NCBI GenBank assembly: GCA_900542495.1
Contig: UQNW01000001.1
Span: forward strand, 1 to 64,000
DNA length: 64,000 nucleotides
Origin: an uncultured Roseburia sp.
GTDB lineage: Bacteria; Bacillota; Clostridia; Lachnospirales; Lachnospiraceae
Direction of reading: 5' to 3'
The notes beneath the pieces were generated by a model. It was not told where the DNA came from. It ran no database searches and saw only the letters and a program-made list of their open reading frames with translations. Positions 7,865 through 17,151 of this stretch are shown here, piece by piece (the first letter of the stretch is position 1; every line of letters starts with the position of its first letter). The position numbers were made by a program, and so were the translations under genes.

Positions 7865-7893
7865 TTGTATTTAACCTTTCAATATGCTATTAT
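7865..7893 (+). promoter_or_regulatory. Likely sigma-A promoter of the HD-domain gene
   Basis: TTGTAT (7865-7870), a 17-base spacer and TATTAT (7888-7893) form a good vegetative promoter 61 bases before the ATG at 7955. The surrounding sequence is AT-rich. Confidence 0.55.
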
Positions 7894-7954
7894 ATGGTAT
7901 ATATAGCTTATTTTGGAATTATAGCTATTTTATCACATTTTTTGCAGGAAAGGT

Positions 7955-9274
7955 ATGGGGTATATGCAGTTTGTAAAATCAGAAGATTTAAAGCCAGGAA
8001 TGAGGCTGGCAAAACCTATTTATAACAAAATGGGAGTTCTCTTATACGAGCGTGACACAAAGTTGACACTTCAAAGTATTAACAGCATTAATAATTTTGG
8101 TCTGATCGGCATTTTTATTCTGGAACCTGCTGAGCCTGTGCCTCCGCTTTCCAAAGAAGATATGGAATTTGAACAGTTTCAGACTGTCTATATGTTTAAG
8201 TTGAAAGACTGCATGGATAAGCTTCTTATCAATCGGAATATTCCAAGCGTCAGGGAACTTGTGCAGAATATTTACACTCATTACGGCGCATTGGATCATA
8301 AGCTCAATTTCACGCAGACACTCAGAAGCTCTGCCGATTTTGTATACAAGCACTCGCTCAGTGTCGCAATCCTTACTGCCATGATCACAAATGAACTGCA
8401 CATCGACCCGGATCAGTCCCAGTCGCTCATCGCTGCTTCTTTATTATATGATTTTGGTTATCTGTCTGTTCCAAAGAGTATTCTGGATAAAAACGAGGAT
8501 TTCTCTGCATCAGACCGCGACCTGATCCGTTTAAAATTAGAACATGGCTACGAAACGATCCGTCCTCATTTTGCAGAGCTTGGTTTAAATGATACGACAT
8601 TGGAAATCATCCAGAATATGGTTTTCATGGATCATGCCACGATCAATCCGAAGCCGCCAAAGCCTCAGGTTCAGCTTTTAATTGATATTTTAAAGGTTGC
8701 TGACAAATTCGACCGTCTGACTGCGATGAATATCAATCATCCGCCAATGTCAGAACTGGCTGCCATGTCATATTTCCATGAAAATATAACACAATACGAT
8801 CATTCCGTGATCACAGCTCTCGCCGACAGTATCCAGATTCTTCCTGCCGGTGCCTGCCTGGATTTTGCAAACGGTGAAAAAGGCCTGGTTCTCGCTGACA
8901 ACCCGGCTGATTTTCTTCATCCGATGATCTTAAATTTCAAGGATAATCAGATTTATGACCTGAGCGATCCGGAAGTTTCTGACCAGCTTCAGATCGTAGA
9001 TATTATGAAAACAATGGATAACCGCATTGCCATTGACAGTGATACTTTAAAACAGTTTGTTGCCGATCCTTATATCAAGGCAACTGCTGACCGCTTTCGT
9101 GCACAGAAAGAAAAAATAAGCCAGCGACGGAATCCTTCTCTTTCCGGTCTGCATACCGCACAGCCTGTTATCGACAAACCTGCCGCAACCGTTTCCGGTT
9201 CTTCCATTGCCTCCAGAAACGAAGCAGCGCCTGCTCCAAAGAAACGTCCGGCAAAGCGAAAAAAACTAATCTAA
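7955..9274 (+). CDS. HD-GYP-like protein with degenerate metal-binding motifs
   Basis: The 439-residue protein has an N-terminal domain typical of HD-GYP proteins (KSEDLKPGMRLAKPIYNKMG). A central helical domain is laid out like an HD-GYP phosphodiesterase: KHSLSVAILTAMI, LLYDFGYLSVPKSILDKNEDFS, LEHGYETIRPHF and VADKFDRLTA. The signature HD-GK is changed to YD-GY and the GYP loop is replaced by DHATINPKPPKPQ. Loss of metal ligands makes c-di-GMP hydrolysis doubtful, so it may be a sensor or scaffold. The tail (about 375-439) is low-complexity and ends in a basic KKRPAKRKKLI. An AGGAAAGG site precedes the ATG; ATG 7964 is an alternative. The gene is monocistronic, between a promoter and a terminator. 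Confidence 0.75.
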   Translation: MGYMQFVKSEDLKPGMRLAKPIYNKMGVLLYERDTKLTLQSINSINNFGLIGIFILEPAEPVPPLSKEDMEFEQFQTVYMFKLKDCMDKLLINRNIPSVRELVQNIYTHYGALDHKLNFTQTLRSSADFVYKHSLSVAILTAMITNELHIDPDQSQSLIAASLLYDFGYLSVPKSILDKNEDFSASDRDLIRLKLEHGYETIRPHFAELGLNDTTLEIIQNMVFMDHATINPKPPKPQVQLLIDILKVADKFDRLTAMNINHPPMSELAAMSYFHENITQYDHSVITALADSIQILPAGACLDFANGEKGLVLADNPADFLHPMILNFKDNQIYDLSDPEVSDQLQIVDIMKTMDNRIAIDSDTLKQFVADPYIKATADRFRAQKEKISQRRNPSLSGLHTAQPVIDKPAATVSGSSIASRNEAAPAPKKRPAKRKKLI

Positions 9275-9316
9275 TTTGATTTTATAGAAATATTGCATCG
9301 TAACTTTCTATAAAGT

Positions 9317-9372
9317 AAAAAGCTGCTACATTCAGTCATTTCTTTCTGTCTGAATGTAACAGCTTCTTTTTT
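9317..9372. terminator. Bidirectional terminator between the HD and GH25 genes
   Basis: AGCTGCTACATTCAG (9321-9335) pairs with CTGAATGTAACAGCT (9350-9364), flanked by an A run and a T run. It serves both convergent genes and touches the stop codon of the GH25 gene. Confidence 0.85.
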
Positions 9373-10948
9373 ATTGTGCGCTTGTCAGATAACTTGAAAT
9401 ACAATAAAGTGTCTGACCATTATAATCCACTCTTGACCAGCCGTAATCGGTATTAATTCCGGTTCTTGTAACGTTTTCTCCGTTTTTCAACACAGCGACA
9501 ACTGCCGCATCCGAGTTCGTCACACTTGGAAGCGTTCTTAAGTTTACCTCGATCTTTGCAGTTACCACATCACTGCAGGCAGTAAACTTTGTTTTTAATC
9601 CATCTCCTGATCCCGAGCCGTCCGTTGCCGTTGTGTCTGCCGGTGCTGTTGCAGTGGCAGCCGGTGCAGAATAACTTAAATCCATCGTCAGATAACTGGA
9701 TACTGCATATAACGTCTGTCCGTTATAGCTTACGCGCGACCAGCCGCTGCTGCTCACACCGGTTCTTGTCGCCGTGTCACCATTCTGCAAGGTTGCAACC
9801 ACGGTTGCGTCTGATCCCTGACTTGGAATATTCCTAAGATTTGTGGACTGTTTTGCAGTAACAGTCTCATTAACCTCAGAGAAATTCATCAAAGCTTCCG
9901 CATCTGCGCTGACCGTTTCCGGCGCCACATCACTCTGGGCATCCGCTGTTCCGGCATAACCAAAATAAGCAATATCTACGTCCACCGGTTTGCTGATGCC
10001 TGCTACAGTTCCCTGATTGGTGTACTGCCACATCGCATGTGTTCCGGCATAATCGGACTGTGCGGTCTGCGGATACGGTACGGTTGGGTATTGGGATACC
10101 CATATTTTATAGGTTTTCTCAATTCTTGAAGTATCCCATTTTGCATCGCCGGTCATCTCATTTTTTGCAGCATAAAACATTGGTGTGTAACCACGATTAT
10201 AGATCTCATTTAAAAATGCGATCGCCATATCGGTTCGCTCCGACTGCGTCATGTTGTACTGTCTGCTATCCGCATTTTCAAAACCTTCACAGTTAAATGC
10301 GACCGGATAGGTAATCTGATACTGGGAAATGTAATCTGCCACCCAGTCCGCTTCCTGTACAGCTTCCTCCGCTGTGATCGCTGTGGAGAAGAAATAAGCT
10401 CCCACTTTAATACCGTTTGCCTGTGCTTCCTGCATGTTATATTTTGCATTGGAATCAGCAACGATCTCCCCGGTCTTTTGCGTGCGGTAACCGACACGTA
10501 TCATCGCAAACTGCACGCCGGAAGCTGCCACCTGACTCCAGTCGATTGTGCCCTGATATCTCGCCACATCAATTCCGAAGGTTGTCTCACCAGACTCCGT
10601 TACATTTCCTGCCGATAACAGTGCCGTCACATCAACGCTTGCTCCAGTGTCAGTTCCCATGTTACCATTCTGTGGATCGTCTGCCTCCACTTCTTCTGTA
10701 CTCTCGGTTGTTGCAATATTCCCCATTACTTCGGTGGTCTGTGTTTCTGTCTCTGTTGTCTCACTCTGCTCTGTTGACACTAAATCGGCACTTGCATCTT
10801 TATTTTTACCGTTTTTTCCTAATAAAACCAGAGCCACAATCACAATGACAAGCAAAACCGCAACAATGATAATTGGTAATATAAAGCGGGAATCCCGCGA
10901 ATCTTCATTTAATGATTCAAACTCAAGATCGTCATCAAATTTCTTCAT
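9371..10948 (-). CDS. Membrane-anchored GH25-family lysozyme-like protein with two SH3 repeats
   Basis: This 525-residue protein has an acidic cytoplasmic start, one membrane segment (RFILPIIIVAVLLVIVIVAL), a Glu/Thr-rich linker, a GH25 domain (FGIDVARYQGTIDWSQV to VDVDIAYFGYAG) and two bacterial SH3 repeats (TAKQSTNLRNIPSQ..., TAKIEVNLRTLPS...). GH25 enzymes are muramidases with a catalytic D-x-E pair. Here the expected segment reads YPVAFNCEGF, so the Glu is kept but the first Asp is Asn. Activity may be reduced or the mechanism altered. The start at MKKFDDDLEF (10948) has GGAAGGA upstream; the longer frame to 11023 does not look coding. Convergent with the HD gene. Confidence 0.85.
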   Translation of the reverse strand: MKKFDDDLEFESLNEDSRDSRFILPIIIVAVLLVIVIVALVLLGKNGKNKDASADLVSTEQSETTETETQTTEVMGNIATTESTEEVEADDPQNGNMGTDTGASVDVTALLSAGNVTESGETTFGIDVARYQGTIDWSQVAASGVQFAMIRVGYRTQKTGEIVADSNAKYNMQEAQANGIKVGAYFFSTAITAEEAVQEADWVADYISQYQITYPVAFNCEGFENADSRQYNMTQSERTDMAIAFLNEIYNRGYTPMFYAAKNEMTGDAKWDTSRIEKTYKIWVSQYPTVPYPQTAQSDYAGTHAMWQYTNQGTVAGISKPVDVDIAYFGYAGTADAQSDVAPETVSADAEALMNFSEVNETVTAKQSTNLRNIPSQGSDATVVATLQNGDTATRTGVSSSGWSRVSYNGQTLYAVSSYLTMDLSYSAPAATATAPADTTATDGSGSGDGLKTKFTACSDVVTAKIEVNLRTLPSVTNSDAAVVAVLKNGENVTRTGINTDYGWSRVDYNGQTLYCISSYLTSAQ

Positions 10949-11427
10949 AATCTGCTTCCTTCCTTTTTTCACATTACATGGTAACAATACCATATTTTCA
11001 CTTAGTATGCTATATTTTTTCAAAAACCACTAGAAACTAATTTATTTTCATTATCCAAATAAATTGTTTTAAACCGGAGCAGGCAACGCAAATTGGCAGA
11101 TTTTGAGATTGACGTTTAATATAAAATGTTTTATACTTTCACTGCATCAAAGTCGCAGACAAAACAATATGCAGTAATTAGAAAAATATAACTGCAGTTT
11201 TCTTATCGTTCCTGTCTGCAAATTCAAAGCCAGTTTTCTGGTGAAGGAATATATCTCAAGTTTCACAGCCGGTTCGGCACGAGATTCCATTTTGATGAAA
11301 ATTTTTAATGCACGAGACTTTATAGCTTATTGTTAAACTGTCTTTTCTAGGGCACGTTTTACAATAAAAATATCTCTTATGCATTGAAAAACACAGAAAA
11401 TTCAACTATCATAAAGGGGGAAAATGA
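10949..11427. other. 479-base intergenic region between GH25 gene and relic genes
   Basis: This AT-rich region lies between divergent genes. It must hold the GH25 promoter. I see no convincing open frame, RNA gene or strong hairpin. A short direct repeat GCACGAGA occurs near 11278 and 11313. A TTGAAA-17-TATCAT pair at 11384-11412 is too close to the next ribosome site to be a convincing promoter. Confidence 0.5.
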
Positions 11428-11957
11428 TTGAACACAAACGATGACAAAATCCAATGGCATCCAGCCTTTGATGCAGCGTTGCAGATTGAGCTGGAAGCAG
11501 AGGCAGAGTATCTGGAATTTGAGCAGGAACATCTGCTGTCGAAGAAACCAATGCAGCTTATTGTCATTCCTAAATTGTCAAAAGAAAACAATTACTGGCT
11601 GAACAATCTGCGCAATGATTTAAAATCAGATGGAGAAATTCGAAACTTTATTGAACAATACGGGAAAAATAAAAATTCAAAGTTATATCAGGCACTTGCA
11701 GATACCATTATGCGAGCCAACTGGAAAGAATTGAGGGCAAAATTGAAGGCAAACTCAAGGGATCAGCAACAAAAATTATAGAGCAGGTAGTCAAAAAATA
11801 TCAAAAAGGCTGCACTGTAGAAGAAACAGCAGATATGCTGGAAAAATCGCCAAATCTGATCAAACAAATCTATGATGTGATCAGGCAGGATACACACGAT
11901 CTTGATATTGAGAACATTTATAGGGTTCTTCTTGAAAAAGCTGTATTGTCTGCATGA
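11428..11957 (+). pseudogene. Relic of an Rpn-type (PD-(D/E)XK) nuclease/transposase-like gene
   Basis: A TTG start (11428) after AAGGGGG opens a 117-codon frame. Its first part (IQWHPAFDAALQIELE... LSKKPMQ) looks like the N-terminus of the Rpn/PD-(D/E)XK family common in Lachnospiraceae. It then jumps directly to a C-terminal-like part (ENNYWLNNLRNDLKS). Near 11730-11780 the match continues in another frame: GKIEGKLKGSATKII, then KGCTVEETADMLEKS and VLLEKAVLSA, stopping at 11957. The gene therefore seems to have lost its central nuclease part and acquired a frameshift. Family assignment is from remembered sequence patterns and should be checked by search. Confidence 0.65.
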
Positions 11958-12003
11958 TATGATAATGTACTATTAAACAAATCAATAGAGGAGTATGTTT
12001 ATT

Positions 12004-12139
12004 ATGAATAATTTTTCAATAAATGATATGCTTTCCATGCAAAAAGAATTGCAAGAAAAGTATAAAAATAAGTGGGAACCGATTACCCCAGAAGCAGGCA
12101 TATATATCTAAATTCGAAAAGAATATGAAGCGTTGGTGA
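12004..12139 (+). pseudogene. Relic of a MazG-like nucleotide pyrophosphohydrolase gene
   Basis: A 35-codon frame (MNNFSINDMLSMQKELQEKY, then KNKWEPITPEAG, stop at 12109-12111) resembles the N-terminus of MazG-like proteins. Immediately after, in another frame, KFEKNMKRW and a stop (12110-12139) resemble the C-terminus of the same family. The middle, with the metal-binding Glu residues, is gone. A GAGGAG site lies upstream. The last stop codon overlaps the left end of the second long palindromic element. Confidence 0.5.
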
Positions 12140-12454
12140 ATTGACTGATTTTGTGGCTGCACCCATTAATGTAAAGCGGGGCAGATATAAACGTCCTCTC
12201 ACAAGTCATTCACAGCGTAGATGAAAAGAAAAATCGTACAGACAAATATTATTTTCTTCGTGAGCTATGGAGATAAGACTCTTTAGAGGCTTATCGGAAT
12301 GTCCAGCGAACAGAAACATAATATTTCGTCTGTACGATTTTTCTTTTTAATCAACATAATAAGAATGACTTGTGAGAGGACGCTTATATCTGCCCCTTTA
12401 CAGCCTAAGAAAGCACCACAAAATCTGCTGCTCTACGGTAAGTTCAACTCCGGT
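12136..12454. repeat. Long palindromic element, copy 2 (3' of carB)
   Basis: Outer arms from about 12136 pair with sequence ending near 12439. Both carry ATTTTGTGG, GGGGCAGATATAA and, perfectly, CGTCCTCTCACAAGTCATTC apart from one base near the start of the block. The core GAAAAATCGTACAGAC with its inverted partner and T runs is a bidirectional terminator. Compared with copy 1 the loop has about 37 extra bases containing their own hairpin (GATAAG...CTTATC). The 15 bases before the carB stop codon (AAGTTCAACTCCGGT) match the corresponding bases before the etfA stop (AAGTTAAGCTCCGGC). Confidence 0.85.
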
Positions 12455-15400
12455 TTACAGATTCTTCACAGTTGCAATATCAATCGGTGTCAGATCATCT
12501 GTAGCAGTCTCAAGGCTTCGTGCCAGTGCATTTGCGGTATCCATTGCGGTAATGCAGTAAACGCCTGTCTCAATCGCATTACGGCGGATCAGGAAGCCGT
12601 CACGGTTCTTATCACCGTTACCCTGTGTCGGTGTGTCAATGACAAGGTCGATCTTATGTCCGAGAATTAAGTCCATAACGTTTGGTGATTCCTGTGAGAT
12701 TTTATTGATACGAAGTGCATTTACACCATGCTCCTGCAAATATTTTGCAGTGCTTCTTGTTGCGTAAATCTTGTATCCCAATGCTTCAAATCTCTTTGCA
12801 ACACCTACTGCTTCCGGCTTATCTGCATCTTTTACCGTCATGATCATCTGTTTATGTTTTGGAAGTTTTACACCAGCTCCCAGGAAAGCTTTGTATAAAG
12901 CTTCGTTGAAAGTCTTTGCAATACCAAGGCACTCACCGGTAGACTTCATCTCAGGTCCTAAGGAGATCTCAGCACCACGAAGTTTTTCAAAAGAAAATAC
13001 CGGCATCTTAATTGCAATGTAATCTGCTGTCGGTGCAAGTCCCGGCTCATATCCCATACCGCGGATTGTCTCACCGATGATCACTTTTGTTGCCAAGTCA
13101 ACAATCGGAATACCTGTTACTTTACTGATGTATGGTACTGTTCTCGAAGATCTTGGGTTAACCTCGATCACGTAAACCTGCTCATCCATAACAATGAACT
13201 GAATGTTGATCAGACCAATTACATGTAATGCCTGTGCCAGACGTTTGGTGTATTCCACGATCATCTCTTTGACCGGTTCACTGATTGTCGGAGCAGGATA
13301 TACGGAAATACTGTCTCCGGAATGGATACCGGTACGTTCAATATGCTCCATAATACCAGGAATCAAAATATCTGTTCCATCGCATACAGCGTCAACCTCG
13401 ATCTCTTTTCCCTGTAAATATTTATCTACTAAGATTGGATGATCCTGTGCGATACGGTTGATGATTCCAATAAATTCTTCAATCTCTTCATCATTGAAAG
13501 CAATTTTCATGCCCTGTCCGCCTAATACATAGGAAGGGCGTACTAAAACAGGATATCCGAGGCGGTTTGCAACCTCTTTTGCTTCCTCTGCGGTAAATAC
13601 AGTTCCACCTGCTGCTCTTGGAATCTGTGTTTTTTCCAGAATTTCATCAAATAATTCACGGTCTTCTGCTGCATCAACGTCCTCTGCCTTTGTACCAAGG
13701 ATCTTAACACCCATTTTCATAAGGCTTTCGGTTAACTTGATTGCTGTCTGACCACCGAACTGTACAACTGCTCCGTCCGGTTTCTCAATCTTAACAATTG
13801 CCTCCACATCTTCCGGTGTCAGTGGCTCAAAGTAAAGTTTGTCTGCAATATCAAAGTCGGTAGAAACGGTCTCAGGGTTGTTATTTACAATAACAGTCTC
13901 CCAGCCTTCCTTTGCAAATGCCCATGTGCTGTGAACAGAACAATAGTCGAACTCGATACCCTGTCCGATACGGATTGGACCGGAACCTAATACTAATACT
14001 TTTTTCTGTGGGTTAGTCTCCTCTGCCTCATTCTCGCTTCCGAATACAGAATAATAGTATGGAGTAGCAGCTTCAAACTCAGCCGCACAGGTGTCTACCA
14101 TTTTATAAGCAGCAACGATTCCGTTTTCGTAACGCATATCATGGATCTCTTCGGTTGTTTTTCCGGTGAGTTCTGCGATTACATTATCCGGGAATTCGAT
14201 ACGTTTTGCTTCTTTTAATAATTCGATTGTTAATGGCTGTGTTCTTAATGTTTCTTCCATTTCAACGATAATGGCAAGTTTATCAATAAACCATTTGTCG
14301 ATCTTAGTGATCGCATGGATCTCATCATAGCTGAAATGACGGCGCAGTGCTTCCGCGATTACCCAGATTCTCCGGTCGTCCACAACATTTAACTGATCCC
14401 TTAATTCGGCATCGCTAAGTCCTGTGAAATCATAGGACATAAGACTGTCTACATGCTGCTCTAAGGAACGGATTGCTTTCATTAACGCACCTTCAAAGTT
14501 ATTGCAGATACTCATAACTTCTCCGGTTGCTTTCATCTGTGTGGTAAGTGTTCTCTTTGCTGTGATAAATTTATCGAACGGCAGTCTTGGAATTTTTACG
14601 ACGCAGTAGTCGAGCATCGGCTCGAAACTTGCATATGTTTTTCCAGTGATTGCGTTCTTAATCTCGTCTAACGTATATCCTAATGCGATCTTTGCTGCTA
14701 CTTTTGCAATTGGGTATCCGGTTGCTTTGGAAGCTAATGCAGAAGAACGGGATACACGAGGGTTTACCTCAATTACACAGTACTCAAAAGAATCCGGATT
14801 TAATGCATACTGTACGTTACATCCACCTGTGATGTTTAATTCAGAGATGATATTTAACGCAGAAGTACGAAGCATCTGGTACTCTTTGTCTCCTAATGTC
14901 TGGGAAGGCGCAACTACGATAGAGTCACCGGTATGAACACCAACCGGATCAATATTTTCCATGTTACATACAGTAATGCAGTTTCCGTTTGCATCACGCA
15001 TTACCTCGTACTCGATCTCTTTCCAGCCGGCGATACAACGCTCTACTAATACCTCGCCGACACGGCTTAAACGAAGACCGTTTGTTAAAATATCTACTAA
15101 TTCCTGCTCGTTGTGTGCGATACCACCGCCGCTTCCTCCAAGGGTAAATGCCGGACGAAGTACCACCGGATAACCGATCGTGTTGGTAAATTTGATACCG
15201 TCCTGCACGTTGTTGACAACCTGGGATGCTGCACATGGCTCTCCAATTTTTTCCATGGTATCTTTGAACGCCTGACGATCCTCTGCCTTAAAGATTGTCT
15301 CAGCAGTTGTACCGATCAGCTTCACACCATATTTATCAAGAACTCCCTGCTCGGCAAGCTCCATACCAAGGTTTAATCCAGCCTGTCCTCCTAAAGTTGG

Positions 15401-15661
15401 AAGCACGCTGTCCGGTTTTTCTTTTGCGATGATTTTCTCTAATACATCTACGGTTAATGGCTCAATGTAAACTTCATCTGCAATCTCTTTATCTGTCATA
15501 ATGGTTGCCGGATTGGAGTTTACCAGTACAACTTCCACACCTTCTTCTTTCAAAGAACGGCATGCCTGTGTACCTGCATAGTCGAACTCTGCTGCCTGTC
15601 CGATGACGATAGGACCGGAACCAATTACTAATACTTTTTTGATCTCTTTATTTCTTGGCAT
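12455..15661 (-). CDS. carB: Carbamoyl-phosphate synthase large subunit
   Basis: CarB makes carbamoyl phosphate from bicarbonate, ammonia (from CarA) and two ATP for pyrimidine and arginine synthesis. The 1068 residues show the two tandem synthetase halves. One starts KKVLVIGSGPIVIGQAAEFD and the other KKVLVLGSGPIRIGQGIEFD; each is followed by an ATP-grasp domain (ALNPDSFEYCVIEVNPRVSR and QVYVIEVNPRSSRTVP). A C-terminal MGS-like allosteric domain follows (MTVKDADKPEAVGVAKRFEA). Length is standard. It lies 40 bases after carA, with which it forms an operon, and its stop codon abuts the second long palindromic element. Confidence 0.97.
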   Translation of the reverse strand: MPRNKEIKKVLVIGSGPIVIGQAAEFDYAGTQACRSLKEEGVEVVLVNSNPATIMTDKEIADEVYIEPLTVDVLEKIIAKEKPDSVLPTLGGQAGLNLGMELAEQGVLDKYGVKLIGTTAETIFKAEDRQAFKDTMEKIGEPCAASQVVNNVQDGIKFTNTIGYPVVLRPAFTLGGSGGGIAHNEQELVDILTNGLRLSRVGEVLVERCIAGWKEIEYEVMRDANGNCITVCNMENIDPVGVHTGDSIVVAPSQTLGDKEYQMLRTSALNIISELNITGGCNVQYALNPDSFEYCVIEVNPRVSRSSALASKATGYPIAKVAAKIALGYTLDEIKNAITGKTYASFEPMLDYCVVKIPRLPFDKFITAKRTLTTQMKATGEVMSICNNFEGALMKAIRSLEQHVDSLMSYDFTGLSDAELRDQLNVVDDRRIWVIAEALRRHFSYDEIHAITKIDKWFIDKLAIIVEMEETLRTQPLTIELLKEAKRIEFPDNVIAELTGKTTEEIHDMRYENGIVAAYKMVDTCAAEFEAATPYYYSVFGSENEAEETNPQKKVLVLGSGPIRIGQGIEFDYCSVHSTWAFAKEGWETVIVNNNPETVSTDFDIADKLYFEPLTPEDVEAIVKIEKPDGAVVQFGGQTAIKLTESLMKMGVKILGTKAEDVDAAEDRELFDEILEKTQIPRAAGGTVFTAEEAKEVANRLGYPVLVRPSYVLGGQGMKIAFNDEEIEEFIGIINRIAQDHPILVDKYLQGKEIEVDAVCDGTDILIPGIMEHIERTGIHSGDSISVYPAPTISEPVKEMIVEYTKRLAQALHVIGLINIQFIVMDEQVYVIEVNPRSSRTVPYISKVTGIPIVDLATKVIIGETIRGMGYEPGLAPTADYIAIKMPVFSFEKLRGAEISLGPEMKSTGECLGIAKTFNEALYKAFLGAGVKLPKHKQMIMTVKDADKPEAVGVAKRFEALGYKIYATRSTAKYLQEHGVNALRINKISQESPNVMDLILGHKIDLVIDTPTQGNGDKNRDGFLIRRNAIETGVYCITAMDTANALARSLETATDDLTPIDIATVKNL

Positions 15662-15701
15662 ACGATTTCTCCTTCTATATATTCACTCAAGTTCTCGTTA
15701 G

Positions 15702-16763
15702 TTATGACATCATCTCGATAAATCTGTCAAACAGATAACCGGAATCCTGTGGGCCAGGGCATGCTTCCGGGTGAAACTGTACGGTAAAGATGTTCTTTCC
15801 GACATACTCAAGTCCCTCGTTCGTACCGTCATTGACATTAACAAATGCCGGTTTTGCGATCTTTGGATCTAAGGTGTCTGTATCAACAACATATCCATGA
15901 TTCTGGGATGAAATGTATACACGGTTTGTTTTTAAATCCTTGACAGGGTGGTTTCCTCCACGATGTCCGTATTTCATTTTATGGGTGTCAGCTCCTGTTG
16001 CAAGTGCCATTAACTGATGACCTAAGCAAATGGCAAAAATAGGAGTATCGGAATCATACAGTTTTTTAATCTCTTTGATAATGTCTGTACATTCCTTTGG
16101 ATCTCCAGGTCCATTGCTTAACATGATTCCGTCCGGATTTGTGCTTAAGATCTCTTCTGCTGTTGTGTGTGCCGGATAAATGGTCACTTCGCAGCCACGA
16201 TTATTTAAAGACTGGGCAATATTATTTTTTGCGCCGAAATCCATGAGCGCAACACGTTTTCCTGCGCCGCTTAATACTCGTTTTTCCTCACAGGTCACTT
16301 TATCTACAACGTTTCCTGTTGTGTAAGCTTTTAATTTAGGAATAATTTCTTCTATATTATAGTTCTCGTTTGTTGTGATCATACCATTCATCGTACCTTT
16401 TTCACGTAAGATCTTGGTAAGTGCGCGTGTGTCAATTCCTGCGATACCAGGAATATCATTTTTTGTCAGGAAATCCTGAATGGTGCCCTCACAACGGAAG
16501 TTGCTCGGCATTCTGGATAATTCTCTTACAATGTATCCGTCCGGCCATGGTTTCTTAGACTCCATATCCGGTGTAATACCGTAGTTACCAATCAGTGGAT
16601 AAGTCATAACAACTGCCTGTCCAGCATAGGAAGGATCTGTTAAGACCTCCAGATAACCAGTCATTGAGGTGTTAAAAACAATCTCACTAATGACTTCTTT
16701 GGTAGAACCAATGCTTGTTCCTGTAAATACATTCCCGTCTTCGAGTATCAAAAAAGCTTTCAT
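15702..16763 (-). CDS. carA: Carbamoyl-phosphate synthase small (glutaminase) subunit
   Basis: CarA hydrolyses glutamine and channels ammonia to CarB. The N-terminal CPSase domain (MKAFLILEDGNVFTGTSIGS) precedes a class I glutamine amidotransferase domain. Its nucleophile Cys is in FAICLGHQLMALATG and the His/Glu pair in VQFHPEACPGPQDS. The start at 16763 gives 353 residues, typical for the family. An open extension to 16838 is rich in Lys/Phe and not family-like. An AGGACAGGGA stretch precedes the ATG. The leader is long, which may point to attenuation, but I could not recognise a PyrR-type site. Confidence 0.96.
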   Translation of the reverse strand: MKAFLILEDGNVFTGTSIGSTKEVISEIVFNTSMTGYLEVLTDPSYAGQAVVMTYPLIGNYGITPDMESKKPWPDGYIVRELSRMPSNFRCEGTIQDFLTKNDIPGIAGIDTRALTKILREKGTMNGMITTNENYNIEEIIPKLKAYTTGNVVDKVTCEEKRVLSGAGKRVALMDFGAKNNIAQSLNNRGCEVTIYPAHTTAEEILSTNPDGIMLSNGPGDPKECTDIIKEIKKLYDSDTPIFAICLGHQLMALATGADTHKMKYGHRGGNHPVKDLKTNRVYISSQNHGYVVDTDTLDPKIAKPAFVNVNDGTNEGLEYVGKNIFTVQFHPEACPGPQDSGYLFDRFIEMMS

Positions 16764-16994
16764 TTGTTTCCCTGTCCTTTCATCTTTTTTCCCAAAAAAA
16801 AAAACGTTTCCGTCTTTTCCTTTTGCTCTGTGCCACAAACGCTGCTGGTCGTCTGCTCTGCAGACTCTCTGCTGTCACGCTCTGTGATCACAACCTATAT
16901 ATGGGGCAGTCAAACCGGATATGTCTATCCGCTCCGAAGCATACCTTTGTTCATGCCAAAAGAATATAAACATTCCTTTGTATAAATTGTAATG

Positions 16995-17023
16995 AGTTTA
17001 TCATATGTGATTCTAATTTTCAA
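16995..17023 (-). promoter_or_regulatory. Possible carA promoter with long leader
   Basis: On the minus strand TTGAAA (17018-17023), a 17-base spacer and TAAACT (16995-17000) lie about 230 bases before the carA ATG. The leader contains a GTCTGC-AGA-GCAGAC hairpin and a tract of eleven T on the minus strand (near 16796-16806) shortly before the gene. This could be an attenuator, but no known aptamer is recognised. Confidence 0.35.
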
Positions 17024-17097
17024 CCTTTTTCATGGAATCAGTCGGAAAAAATTTTTATCCATAAGCATGTCTAATATTTTCCATTATTGCAGGATAT

Positions 17098-17146
17098 AAA
17101 AAAGATATGCCTTGAAGTCTCCTGCTCCAAGACATATCTTTTTTAT
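17098..17146. terminator. Terminator after glpK
   Basis: AAAAAAGATATGCCTTG and CCAAGACATATCTTTTTT form a stem with one mismatch and T runs on both strands, just downstream of the glpK stop at 17152. Confidence 0.85.
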
Positions 17147-17151
17147 CTATT

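Noticed and set aside
12299..12670. 123-codon forward frame covering the second palindromic element and the carB end
   Set aside because: It is antisense to carB and crosses a hairpin element; the translated sequence is not protein-like.
16764..16990. PyrR attenuator or riboswitch in the carA leader
   Set aside because: The leader is long and has a T tract and a small hairpin, but I could not find a PyrR-binding loop or a terminator/antiterminator pair.
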